Source: Metopolophium dirhodum
Lineage: Eukaryota > Arthropoda > Insecta > Hemiptera > Aphididae
Direction of reading: 5' to 3'
NCBI RefSeq assembly: GCF_019925205.1
Contig: NC_083564.1
Span: forward strand, 36,928,447-36,992,446
DNA: 64,000 nucleotides
Notes under the pieces: generated by a model
Told to the model about the DNA's origin: nothing
Database searches by the model: none
What the model saw: the letters and a program-made list of their open reading frames with translations, nothing else
Translations under genes and position numbers: made by a program
In this document: in pieces, positions 14,301-25,528 of the stretch
Position numbering within the stretch: the stretch's first letter is position 1
How the letters are laid out: each line of letters begins with the position of its first letter

Positions 14301-17300
14301 ATTCAAAGTTCTAATCATTATAATTTATACTAAATAAATACAAGCAGTATATTAACACATTCATATCACATGATATTAGTCTGTTAGCTAGGACTAAAAT
14401 ATATATTTTATTGTATATGGTAAAATAATTTAAACAAGTGTATATTTAATTCTTTAAACACTATGACAAAAATTGCAAATTTAGATGTTTTCAATAGAAC
14501 TGAAAATGTAACACTATTTATAATATTGAATTATTATTATTATATTGTATCGTATTAGTTATTATTTTATCATTAATTATTTTATCTAACACTAGTCGGC
14601 CATTTTCTTTAATTAAAACAATATGTTTTCAAATTACCAATAACATAAATATTACAATTTAACTATTTATATCATAGTAATATATTAGGCAAGGTGTAAA
14701 ATAAGGACTTGACAAATGAAATAACTTTTTCCTAATCAAAATTTAAACATTTTTTTTTTTATATATATAATATAAATATATAATTTATAGACGCTCGCAT
14801 TACAAATATTGAAATATCTACAGTATAACATATTTTTTTATATATACAGAAAATAAAAATTCAAAATAGCCAATTTTTAAATCTTATTTTTGGAAAATTT
14901 TGACAGTAAAAACTTTTATTTATTAAGTAGGTAGTTTATTTTTAAATATCAATATTTTTTTGGAGTAAATTTATTTGAAACGTAATAACTTTTTTCGAAA
15001 TATTCTTTTTGGGAATTTTCTGACAAGTATATTTATTTAATTATTTACTATTCACACAATTTTCATAATTTTTGTTGTACCTATAGAATATGTAATTAAC
15101 ATATAATTCAAATATAAATGTATTAAAGGTCTATACATTTTATAATTCAAATATAAATGTATTAAAGGTCTATACATTTTAACTGATTATTATTAGCAAT
15201 TAGATATGTCTGTGGCAAATATATATTTTTAAAATTATATCAGTGTCCTATGCCCAATGGTAATATATCATATACATGGCAATATGAAATATTGTTCTAA
15301 TATCTTGTTACGTATATAAAATAACAGAATAATACATATGGGTATAATGTTTTATTTTTACTAGATTTGTGGAAATTTGAAAAAAGATGATTCCTGGACT
15401 ATTGAACAACCCAAACCAAAAGCAATGGGACCTTATGCATACAAAGATAACCAATGGGTTGGATATGATGACGAAGAATTTGTTAAATTAAAGGTATGAT
15501 TGAATATAGAAAACATTACTATTGTCTATTATTATATATCAACTTTATTGTTAGCAAATTTGATTTAATTATAATGCGTTTTTATTAGGCTAAATATGTA
15601 AATGAAAACGATTTGGGAGGTATAATGTTTTGGTCAATTGACAATGATGACTTTAGAGGAAGTTGTCATAGTAGACCATATCCACTAATTGAAGCAGGAA
15701 AAGAAGCTCTTTTTGGGTATGTATCATACAAATATGATGTATATAATTATTTTATATGATAAAAATAATATATATTTTAATTCTATTTTTACATTTTAGT
15801 GATTCGAAAGTAGCACCAAGTCAAGGAAAAGAAACTAAAACTACCTTATCGAAATCCCGACCAAAACCAAGACCAGTGGCAAGAACGACTACTACATCAG
15901 CACCACAAGAAAAGTCAGGTGTGTCTACAACTACTCCAGAACCACCTACTACACCTGATACTGGAACTGGTAAGTTTAAAGTTATTTAAAATTATAAATT
16001 TTTATAATTATATGTATATTAATCATAAACCAACATCTTTGTTTTAAAGATTTTACCTGTAAGGATGAAGGATTCTTTCCACATCCACGTGAATGCAAAA
16101 AATATTTTTGGTGTTTGGACAGCGGTCCATCAAATTTAGGAATTGTAGCTCATCAATTTACGTGCCCTTCGGGATTAGTGTTCAACAAAATATCGGATTC
16201 TTGTGATTACACTAGAAACGTTGTCTGTAAAGATAAGAAAACTTCTGATACAACAACCACAACTACAACAACAACAACACCCAAACCAATTAAATCTGGA
16301 ATAAAAACCACTACTACTACAACTACCACATCAACGACTCAGACTCCAGAAGTAGAAGATGACAGTGAAGACGAGTTTGAGGAAGAAGAAGATCCTAAAG
16401 AAATAAAACAATTGATTACTTTGATTAAGAAATTAGGTATTTATATAATTAGTTAAAAATGTTCATGGTTTATTACAAGTTAGGACTTCTGTTAATAATT
16501 ATATTTATATAGGTGGTGTAGCAGAGTTAGAAAAACAACTTAATATTAAGGATGGGTCAACTGAAGTAACAACTCCAGCAATAAGCAAATCCCTTTACAA
16601 CAAAGTTTTAAAATTACCTTCCAATAGGTAAATTATATCTTATAATAATATAATGAATGAAGAGTTGATTTAAAAAAAAAATAATTAACTATGCAGGTTT
16701 CAGTCCTCATACATAAATGGACCTGGTCCACAAAGTGAAGGGTTGGACAAAAAAGATGATAGTATAGATTATAAGAAAGATAAACCTCAATATGTCACAA
16801 TAAGACGTCAAAGGTTTGTATTGTGATAAGTCAATTAAATAGAACATAATATTAATTGTTTTTGAACAATAACATTACCTATTTTAGGCCTTCTAAAGAT
16901 GTAGTTGACAACATCAAAGAATCAGAAGAAGAGGATATTCCTACTGATGCAACTACTGAAAGATTTAAGCCAACATATAAAACAGTTGATAGAACCCGAT
17001 TCCGTGATTTAGGAGAAGTAGCTGATGAAAATTCTGAAAGTGATTCATTGCCTAAGTATACCACAATTAGTCGGACTAAATCATCAGAAAGTAATCCCGA
17101 AGAAACAACGAGTCCAAAATATGTTACTTTGCGTAGACAGAGACCAACTTACAAAGAAGATGAAATAAGTGATGAAGAAATCACTCCAGTTGCAGTATCA
17201 TCTACTTCACAGGCACCAAGGTATATCACACAATTGTAAAATATTAAAACATTATATTATTTATTGTGTCTTATAAATATTTGTATAGCTGTATAGGTAT

Positions 17301-20300
17301 ATACATATATTATATAGCCAATTAATCATGATATATTTTAGGTATGTTTCATTATTAAGGCAAAGAAGTACAACCACTACAACAACACCCGATGATAGAT
17401 TGATCGAAACAACCACGAAAGATAATGTCGAAGAACCAAGAGAAAATAAAAATACTAAGGTGAGTCATATGACTTTAACAACAGAGTCTAGCATAATTAG
17501 CACCATCTTATTCAATACTGAACCATTTACCGAGACAATCGCAACAACCGTAAACGTTCCTACATTTACTACTGCAAGAAATAGTGAAACTTCAAAAATT
17601 CTAACATTAATTACTGAAAAAATGAGTAATACGTCAAGTACAACCAAAGCCCCAGTGTCAATTGATAAAAACATAAATAATAGTATAAGTACTACAAAAG
17701 CTCCAACATCGACTGTCACTAATGTTGTTACATCTATATATGAAGCTGCTACAGAAAGGCAGAGAGTTCGTGTAAAAAATATTCAAAACTTTTTATTGGA
17801 GCATAAGAAAACTGAACCAGTTACTCAATCAGTCACACACACTACAGCTCCACTAACTACTACTTTATCTAAAACAATAGAAAATATAGCTCCAATTGAA
17901 GAACCAACTCAGAAATCAATACTCAAAGGTAGATTTGGAGGTCCTGTACATTTCAGACCAACCCTAAGAAAATTAATAGGCATTCCAGAAAACAATGGCA
18001 CGACAACAGAGAAAGTCATTGAAACAACGACCGAAAAAATAGTTGAACCTACTACCGAGAAAAAAAATCGTTTAAACAAATATACTAACAGATTTATCAG
18101 ACCAGCTAGTAATTTTAGTACAGAAAATATAAGTACCACAAGTAAAATATTTGTAACATCAACTACTGAAAGCACGTCAGAATCAAGTACGAGGCAAATT
18201 AATAGATTTAGACAAACAACTAGCAGTGCTACAGACAATCAACTACCATTAACTAGAAAGTTTATAGCTAGATACAGGCAAAGAACAACAGAGTTACCAG
18301 TGATAAACAATACTGAAGTACAAGAAGTACAAAGGTCACGATTTTTTAGAAGCCGCAGACCAATTTCTTCTACCACAACTACAACAGAAGAAACAATAAC
18401 AGAACTATTAAATGTTGAAGAAAATGCAGATAATGTCCGTTATGAAACGACACCTTACACTCCTACTACAATGCATGTCCCAACTACAAACGTCGAAGAA
18501 ATTTCGACAAACGATGAGGAAATTAAAATAACAACAATCGATAGTTTTGAGCCAATAAAATACAGTACAACTGAAATGACAACAATAATACAGCCAATCA
18601 CTAATAAAATAACCAAGTCTTTCAGAGGATCCGTGCGAGCAAACGACGGATTTCAGGATAGTAAAATTGATAAACCACGATCTCCGTCATTGGGCAGACA
18701 AAATTCAAGATTTTTAAAAGAGGAACAAAAAATATTATTTATTAGAGTTATGCCTTCGCCAGATGGACGATCTCAAAATGAGTTTACATCAAATCCTGTC
18801 AAAAATATAACTAGAAATCGGGGTAGAGTCAGAGCCTATGATTCTCTAGAACTTAATACTCTGACCGATGAGTTGACAAACGATGACCGACCAAATGAGC
18901 TGTTCAGAGGAAGTGAAACAAAATTCAGACCAACCACTTCTACCACCACTGAATCGACAGAAGAGGTATGAATGAAATTTGCATAACAAGTTAAAACAAC
19001 TAAAACGAATGCATCGGTCAGGCGCACGAAAGCTACTAATAAAATATACTACCTCATTAATATGAATTACGAATGTGTAAATGTTGTGGTCGCTGGTGAA
19101 CTGATGACTGCTGCATGATTAAATCTAAACTGGAAAAATTATTTTGGTTTAACAAGAACCATACTGACGATTAAAAATCGGTGGAAATAAGTTGCATGAT
19201 AAAATAAAGACAGGTACGAATGGTTCGAGCATCCGCTACGCCACTGCATTGCATCCTAAGCTTCCCATCAACTAATAAACATAAATGCTAACATACTCAT
19301 TTTATTTCTACTGTACTTAACAATAAATTATCATCATAGTGTTATAAAGTTTCATAAATATATTTTTAAGATTCAAAAAGACAGAATTCGTCAACGAATT
19401 ACAAGACCGGTTCAACGTTCAACGACAACAACGACTACTACTGAGGAATCACCACCAAGTTCATCTGCAACAGAATCATATTCGTCAAAAGTAAATCGAA
19501 GGAGAAAATTTAGGCCCGAATATACAACTACTTCAACTTCAACTTACGAAGAAGGTATGTCATTAATGTTTATACAGTTTTATTAAAATTGAATTATAAA
19601 TTACGTAAAAATATAGTTAAATTATCTAACTATATTTTTACGTAATTACAAAAAATCTGATTCCTAATCAGTTCAATAATAAATAAGATTGTCTTAAAGT
19701 CAAATATAATAAATTATAAATTATAATATACCTAATAACTACCATAAGTTACATTAATTATATTTTTATTACTACCACAAGTTACTGTAAGTTATAGTTG
19801 AGGTGATCATACAAATATATAATTATTATTATTGTACAAAATGAAATTCTTTACTTTTAAGGGATTTCGTTTTATAATATAAAATGTAATATTACAAGAC
19901 ACAAGGCATATAAAACGCACTTATTTGAAATTAATTTTGATAACTTGATAAGTGATAACAATTAAGGTACCTATTGAAACGTGCATTTAAGGTACTAAAA
20001 AAAATATCTATTTTGATCCATATTTGTCACTGTGATGGTAGCTTACATTTATTTTTATTAATTTCAACATAATAAATAATATATATTTAAAATATAAACT
20101 TATATTATCATTACTAAAACTGTTAAATTTTATTTTAAAGAAATAACTACACCAAAAACTCGAAATCCTGAACGAAGATTTAGGAGCCGGACACCATTAT
20201 TGAAAAATACAGTAACTACAAGTACAACGCCAGAAACTTTGGAGAACAGTGATCGGGAATTCTTCAGTACGTCATCACAGCCATATTTCGACGATTCGAG

Positions 20301-21336
20301 TCTTTTTGCGAAGACCCGAGATGATCGTAAAATTGGCGGATCAACAGAAGACCTAGCTAATACAGCTGTAGTTGCCATACATACACTCGCTACAGCACCG
20401 CCTTCAAATTACGAATTTAGTAAGAAAACTTTTACACTCTTATACACCTATAATAGATTTATGTGCTATGATAACAATGCAATCAGTAAAAATGTGATAC
20501 ATGACGAGAATAATAATTGATTTTATTTATATTAACAAACAAAAAAACGTTAGACCAGACCATGAGTTATATCAAAAAAATATATTGCTTGATTTTGACG
20601 ATTTGCAGGGCCTTCTACGCACAGTCCGCAGCAGAGCGTTTTTCACGAAACCACTCAGAACCGCGAATATTTTGAGCCACAAGCACCACATTCGATAGAC
20701 TCGTTCGATATCGTCCAGCCAGCTAGACTACCGGCACAGTCGCTGAGACAATCGGCACAACCTCAACTGTCGCCGCCGCCACCACCGTCCATCAAGCTGC
20801 CCGCGGTCTCATTCCAGCCGGCACCTTTCCAGCCTTCTCCGTTCCAGGCGGGCCCCTTCCAGCCGGTCCCGTATCCAGGACTACCGTTCCAGGCAAACAA
20901 CGCGTTCGCGCCGGTCGCGAGACAATCGCCCACGACCGCCCTGCCGCCGGCCACGTCTCGGCAAACGTTCATATTGCGAAGGGGCCCGTCGAGGACCACG
21001 CCGCTGGGAACAGCCGCGACGTCCGCGCCGCCGCAGTACTTGAACGACAACACGCAGGAACAGTACGCCGACTATTCGGAACCGGAACAGGCGTCCGACT
21101 CCAGTGAACAGCGGGTGGCCCTCAAGGGCAAGGTCCGGATACACGGTGACGGGTACATCGAGTGTCTGGACATGGGCAGTTTCCCGCACCCGTTCTCGTG
21201 CCAGAAATTCATATCCTGCGCCAAGACGGAATACGGAGCGCTGTTCGGATGGGAGTACACGTGCCCCAAGGGGCTGTCGTTCGACCAAGTGGGTGGCATT
21301 TGCAACTGGTCGTCCGGGCCCATGTGCAACAACTGA
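11313..21336 (+). CDS. Cht6: Chitinase, group VI (Cht6-like), 17 coding exons, about 1718 aa
   Basis: Secreted glycosyl hydrolase 18 that cleaves chitin. Exons: 11313-11370, 12831-13034, 13094-13353, 13425-13549, 13631-13760, 13853-14038, 15365-15493, 15589-15716, 15800-15969, 16050-16436, 16513-16627, 16697-16813, 16888-17220, 17342-18965, 19371-19554, 20141-20419, 20609-21336; frame is kept throughout. Residues 1-18 are a signal peptide. GH18 spans about 33-406, with AIGGWNEGS near 108-116 and FDGLDLDWEYP holding catalytic Glu153 (codon 13288-13290). The first six-cysteine CBM14 is at 467-523. A Thr/Ser/Pro-rich, disordered and probably O-glycosylated linker of about 1100 residues follows. 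A second six-cysteine CBM14 ends the protein. GH18 + CBM14 + long linker + terminal CBM14 is the known architecture of insect Cht6. The start codon follows a splice acceptor, so the 5' UTR is split. The last exon is strikingly GC-rich. Confidence 0.95.
12347..12380. repeat. (TG)n microsatellite in chitinase intron 1
   Basis: TG/GT dinucleotide run with two TA interruptions, inside the first coding-region intron (11371-12830) of the chitinase gene. The rest of that 1.46-kb intron is AT-rich with nothing else I recognise. Confidence 0.93.
15102..15180. repeat. 39-bp perfect tandem duplication in chitinase intron 6
   Basis: Two identical adjacent copies of a 39-bp unit (15102-15140 and 15141-15179) starting TATAATTCAAATATAAATG. 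The host intron (14039-15364) is the second-longest in the gene and is otherwise AT-rich without other recognisable content. Confidence 0.93.
16050..16232 (+). other. First chitin-binding domain (CBM14) of the chitinase
   Basis: Encoded at the start of exon 10. Six cysteines (residues 467, 479, 485, 502, 515, 523) have peritrophin-A spacing, with the aromatic KKYFWC segment typical of chitin binding. A Thr run (more than ten Thr) follows directly, then an acidic Glu/Asp patch. Confidence in the domain is high from cysteine spacing alone. Confidence 0.92.
17342..18965 (+). other. Giant linker exon of the chitinase (541 codons)
   Basis: Exon 14 is one 1624-bp exon of low-complexity Thr/Ser-rich sequence with repeated TTTE, TTKAP and VIETTTEK-like segments and scattered basic pieces (NRFRQ, SRFFRSRRP, FRGSVRANDG, NRGRVRAYDS). 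The basic pieces repeat loosely as R-G-x-V-R-A-x-D. No catalytic fold is visible; it should be disordered and heavily O-glycosylated. It opens at an acceptor whose first codon completes an Arg split as AG|G. Confidence 0.85.
19599..19647. repeat. Perfect 21-bp hairpin in chitinase intron 15
   Basis: Arms 19599-19619 and 19627-19647 are exact reverse complements around a 7-base loop, beginning AATTACGTAAAAATATAG. The intron is 19555-20140 and otherwise AT-rich. It could be a precursor-like RNA hairpin, a short inverted-repeat relic or chance in AT-rich DNA; the CpG within the stem and perfect pairing make chance less attractive. Confidence 0.9.
21127..21336 (+). other. C-terminal chitin-binding domain (CBM14) of the chitinase
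   Basis: The last 65 or so residues contain six cysteines in CBM14 order (ECL, SCQ, SCA, TCP, ICN, MCN), with FPHP and KFISC motifs like those of the first copy. It is followed by the stop at 21334-21336. It lies in the GC-rich final exon after a Pro/Gln/Phe-rich stretch with FQP repeats. Confidence 0.92.
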
Positions 21337-21420
21337 TGTGTGACCTGTTGTATACCGTCGCAAAAGCACGAAGAAAAACGAAAAGCACAAACAAAAACAG
21401 ACAAAACAAAATTCCTAGTC

Positions 21421-21515
21421 TCTCTCTGTATCTGTTGCTCTCTCTATATCTATTTCTCCCTCTCTCCCTCCCTATCATTCCATCCCCATTTATCTTCCTT
21501 TCTCTCTCTCTCTAT
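21421..21515 (+). repeat. Pyrimidine (CT)-rich tract in chitinase 3' UTR
   Basis: About 95 bases that are nearly all C and T on the + strand (CTCTCT runs), starting 85 bases after the chitinase stop. Transcribed if the 3' UTR runs to the signal at 21753. Overlapping open frames of Leu/Ser/Pro are composition artefacts. Confidence 0.85.
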
Positions 21516-21752
21516 TTCTCGACGTATGACTTTTCGTTACGTTTAAACGCCAAATGTTCTTTTCAGGGCCAGTTTTTGATAGAGAATCCAACTCGGATGA
21601 AATTACATTAATTTAATCGGACTGTCGATATCAAAATAGTATATATACCTAAGTATTGTAATTTCATTCGATTTGTTTTGTATACATATTTTATAACTAC
21701 GTATATGTTGTAATAATTAAATTTATATATTTTGTATTTTTACGTATTTAAG

Positions 21753-21758
21753 AATAAA
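21753..21758 (+). terminator. Poly(A) signal of the chitinase gene
   Basis: AATAAA 417 bases after the stop codon; T-rich sequence follows at 21775-21790. It is the first canonical signal after the stop. Confidence 0.65.
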
Positions 21759-22692
21759 TTGTAATAATTATAAGATATTTTGTGTTTACATTTCATAATT
21801 CGATGTCTTACATGTTACATCCCATTGGATTAGTAGCGTCATTTCAGGTTTTGAGAGAAGGGGTAACAATTTTGACTTGTCCAAAATAAAACTGAAAAAA
21901 AAACCACTTGCTAACAATTACATTACAATAATACATTACATTACATTACAATTGCATTATTGATTTTTATCTCAATACAAATAGCCTTCTTGCATAATTT
22001 TATACTTACTAGTTAGTATCAAACAGTAGCGAATAGGCTTATATTTTTTTACCGGGAAGTAATTTGAATAAGGGCCCCCAAAAAATAAGACCCGAGCGAA
22101 ATTTTATTTTGATATAATAAAAAACTATACAGGTTGTATCTTATGTCCATTGTACGCGGGGTTTTTTTAACGATTATGGATCGATGACATAGGATTTTGT
22201 TAAAACAAAAAAAGACGTGTTTCTTTATTTTTAACAGGCAATATTTTACAGCAATTTCAAATTTTTTAAGCACGCAGGTGTGCCAATAGCAAAATCAACT
22301 TTATTTTTTCAAATGGCAACTACTATATTTTTAATGAATTATGGTAAAGCTTTTTTTTTTGAAAATTTTAGTAGAGTCCAATCATTAATTTTGGTTCGCT
22401 AGTTTATTAACTATGGTCCTCTAAAGTTTAGTAAAATCTGCATTAATACTTTTAATTGAAATAATTGGTATAGGTTTAATTTACAAGAGCTAAATAATTT
22501 TTTCTTTTAACTACAAATTTATACACTTAAATAGTTTAATCGGTAATCTAATGACACTCAAAAAAAAAAAAAAACAAACAAAATTGTTGGCAAACATAGT
22601 TCATTATTTTTTTTTTTACATACAATTATCAAAATCAATATTATTATTTTAATTTGTTATTTTAGGTAATCGTAATTAATTACTTCACAGTT

Positions 22693-22790
22693 ACTTTTCT
22701 TACAATATCATAAATTTGGATTCTTTATTAGGTGGCTAAAGTAATACCTAATGGTAAATTGGTAAATGGTATTCGATTGTTGACATTAAT
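22693..22790. repeat. Direct repeat, copy 1
   Basis: About 100 bp (CTTTTCTTACAATA... GGATTCTTTATTAGG) recurs in the same orientation at about 23589-23690 within the same composite element. It lies in the part of the left arm that has no partner in the right arm, so it was probably added by internal duplication. Confidence 0.7.
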
Positions 22791-22924
22791 GTCTTAGGTA
22801 TGTATGGGGGTTAAAAAAAATTGTGTAATGAAAAAAGTGCAATGTTTAGTGGTACTCTTCTCGTAGTGGGATAAACTTGAAATTTGAACCATATATAGGT
22901 TATACTTATTGGTAGGCCTATATT

Positions 22925-23478
22925 CAGTGCCTGATTTAGGGGGGTACCTGGGTGACTAGTCACCCGGCCACAATTTGGAGCGGCCCTCATATTTTACGCT
23001 AGTTTGTAATTTTTTGAATACCAAAATGTTCTAATTATTTCAAAGCAACATTATATATTTTTCTTTATAAAATCATAAAATTTAAAAAAGAATGATACAA
23101 ATTGTCATAATATTGTTATCAATAACAACAATCATTGTTATCCTCTACTGTTTCTTGGTAAAAACCATGGCAATAAGCCAATAAATACTAAAAATATAAA
23201 CAAATCGATCAACTGTTTTACTGTATAGTACATAGTATATATTAGTATTTATTGATCTATACGATAACGTTGATAACATATTATATCATATAACTAATTA
23301 AATTAAACTTAAGTTCAATGATTCTATTACATTCTGTGTGTTTTTGTAATTAAGAGTAACATGTGATTTATACGTAAATAAAATAAAATATACATTTTTA
23401 AATAACATAATTAATAACTTTATATAAGGCCTCATTTTATTTAGGTCCCTGGCCCTAAAATTTGTAAATCAGGCTCTG
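22925..23478. mobile_element. 554-bp hAT-like element nested in the foldback
   Basis: Ends are CAGTGCCTGATTTA on the left and, read in reverse, CAGAGCCTGATTTA on the right. Eight-base flanks are cctatatt (22917-22924) and tctatatt (23479-23486), matching at seven of eight positions. CAG-type termini and an 8-bp duplication indicate the hAT superfamily. No coding capacity. Confidence 0.85.
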
Positions 23479-24339
23479 TCTATATTGGTAGGTATCGCAT
23501 GCAAAGTATGAATTTAGGAGTTTAAATTCATAACCTTTCTTATTTTTTAGTTTTGGACATTTAAATTTTATTTTGTACTTTTCCTATCATACTTTTCTTA
23601 CAATAGCATTAATTTGGATTCTTTATTAGGCGGCTAAGGACTAAGGTAATGGGTACCTAATGGTATTTGATTCTTGTTATAATGATATTAAAAATCTGTA
23701 ATTAACTTAGATTAAAGGTATGCCTAAGTTAGGTTACGAACTAGTTAGGTTACAAACCTATATTGCGATTGACTATTCATCTAAATATCTTGCAAATAGT
23801 TTATTTTAAATCACGATTATTAAATAATTCTTGAAGAATTTCAACTGCCAAATTCATACTTTGCATGCGATACCTACCAATATAGGGAACCTATGGTTCA
23901 AATTTCAAATTATAAAAGTTAGTTATAAGAAAATTATATTTAGCTCTTGTAAATTAAACCTATACCAAATACCAATTATTTTAATTAAAAATATTAATGC
24001 AGATTTGACTAAACTTTAGAGGGCCATAGTTAATAAACTAGCGAACCAAAATTGATGATTTGACTACCAAAATGTTCAGAAAAAAAAGATTTACTAGAAA
24101 CCATTAAAAAATATAGTAGTTGCCATTTGAAAAAATAAAGTTGATTTTGCTATTGGTACACCTGCGTGTTTAAACATTTTGAAATTGTTATAAAAAAATT
24201 GTCTGTTAAAAATAAAAAAACACGTCTTTTTTCGTTTTAACGAAATCCCTATGTCATCGATCCATAATTGTTAAAAAAAACCCTGCGTACAATGACATAA
24301 GTCATAAGATACACTCTGTATAATAAGTATTATAGGTAC

Positions 24340-25500
24340 TCTTAGTACAGCTTTGGGAGCGATTGTGGTTTAGCAACTTTTCGATTTTTAAAATTTATTT
24401 TTTTCAAATGTGTATTTAAGGGTGCTTTTTAAGAATGTAAAAAAAAAGCCCGGGCTAATTCGTTTTGAATTTACTGATGAAAAACTTCAAAAACTAAATT
24501 TTTTTCGTAAAAGCGCAATTTTTAAAAGAAAAAATACTTAGAATTGAATATTGCTCGGACAAAAAAATCGAAAATATCCCCCGATTTTCTGTGTAAAACC
24601 ACCTTGGTTACGCCTCAGAATTAAACATGGTTGTTAAAAAGAACATAATCGGCTAACGTTGCCACTAGCTCGCTGCGTTGCGCTCCGACAAAAAAATCGA
24701 AAAATCACGAGTTCCTCCACGCAGCATTAAAGTAGTGTTGCGCACATGTGTATAAACGTAAAATCGCAAACTTTGGATGACTATAACTTCCAAAGGTTTT
24801 GGTTTCCACAAAAAAATTCAAAATAGCTTCGAAATCAGTGTTAAAAACCACACATTTTGAAAACAAAATTTAAAAAACTATAAAAGCGTATAACCACCGC
24901 ATTGGTACTTTTTTGAGGGATAACAATAACTAAATAATTAATACATTTGTACTTTGTAGAGGGATACTTAAATATATTACCTATTATAGCTACTATATGA
25001 AGGCCCAAAACTATCCCATACCCGGCCCGACAGCGGCTCGCTAATGACAAGGGGGGCAAATGCCCGCCTTGCCCCCTCCCCCCACCAAATGACGCAACTG
25101 AATGAGATAGATGTATCCCACGCTCATACGTTCACGTCACTGGACTATTCTTTATATATACAAAGATACTCATATAATAGGCATACTATTTGATATGGTA
25201 AATTTAAACTTTATAAGCACATAACCTATACCTAATCAAAGTATAGTTTATAATTTTCAAACAAATAATATTAATAATAGCATTGTTGATTTGTTATCAG
25301 TTAAAAGTTGTACTAATAAATCAAATGAATATTTTGTCAATCAATTAAAACGCATAGTATAGGTTGGGCTAGGTTAGGCTATAGCTATCATATTAACTAC
25401 TAGATTTAAAAACATCATAATTTATCATTGTAATATATTTGTGACAAAACAATATTCTATAATAGTTTATAATCTATAAAATATAAAATTTAATTTTTGG
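24340..25500. other. Repeat-derived intergenic DNA
   Basis: No gene seen. The phrase AAAATCGAAAATATCCCCCGA and neighbouring GTTGCGCTCCGAC recur at about 44500-44560, so both places hold copies of one dispersed repeat. A G/C-run-rich piece at 25040-25085 (GGGGGGC...GCCCCCTCCCCCC) resembles the G-rich ends of hAT-type elements seen elsewhere here. Precise boundaries could not be set. Confidence 0.55.
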
Positions 25501-25528
25501 AGGACGGCTCAAGTCCCAAATCCCCTCC

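Larger units (their letters stand above)
22128..24320. mobile_element. 2.2-kb TA-flanked element with very long terminal inverted repeats
   Basis: The left end (22128, TACAGGTTGTATCTTATG) and right end (24320, read in reverse TACAGAGTGTATCTTATG) are inverted copies. The pairing continues for more than 400 bases, including a near-perfect stretch around GCAGGTGT(G/A)CCAATAGC (left about 22274-22330, right about 24108-24170). TA dinucleotides flank both ends (22126-22127 and 24321-24322), as expected of a Tc1/mariner-type target duplication. No transposase frame is visible, so it would be non-autonomous. A hAT-like element is nested inside at 22925-23478. The left arm also carries about 340 bp absent from the right arm. 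Confidence 0.85.

Noticed and set aside
17465..18238. Two minus-strand frames of Val/Leu/Ile-rich sequence
   Set aside because: Antisense reading of Thr/Asn-rich codons of the linker exon; composition mirror, no signal or family.
20763..21404. Several long open frames on the minus strand and in other + frames
   Set aside because: They lie over the GC-rich last chitinase exon; high GC suppresses stop codons. The + frame that joins in phase to upstream exons and ends in a six-cysteine domain explains the region.
21162..21611. 149-codon + frame
   Set aside because: Overlaps the chitinase end out of frame and then reads the CT-rich 3' UTR as Leu/Ser/Pro; low complexity only.
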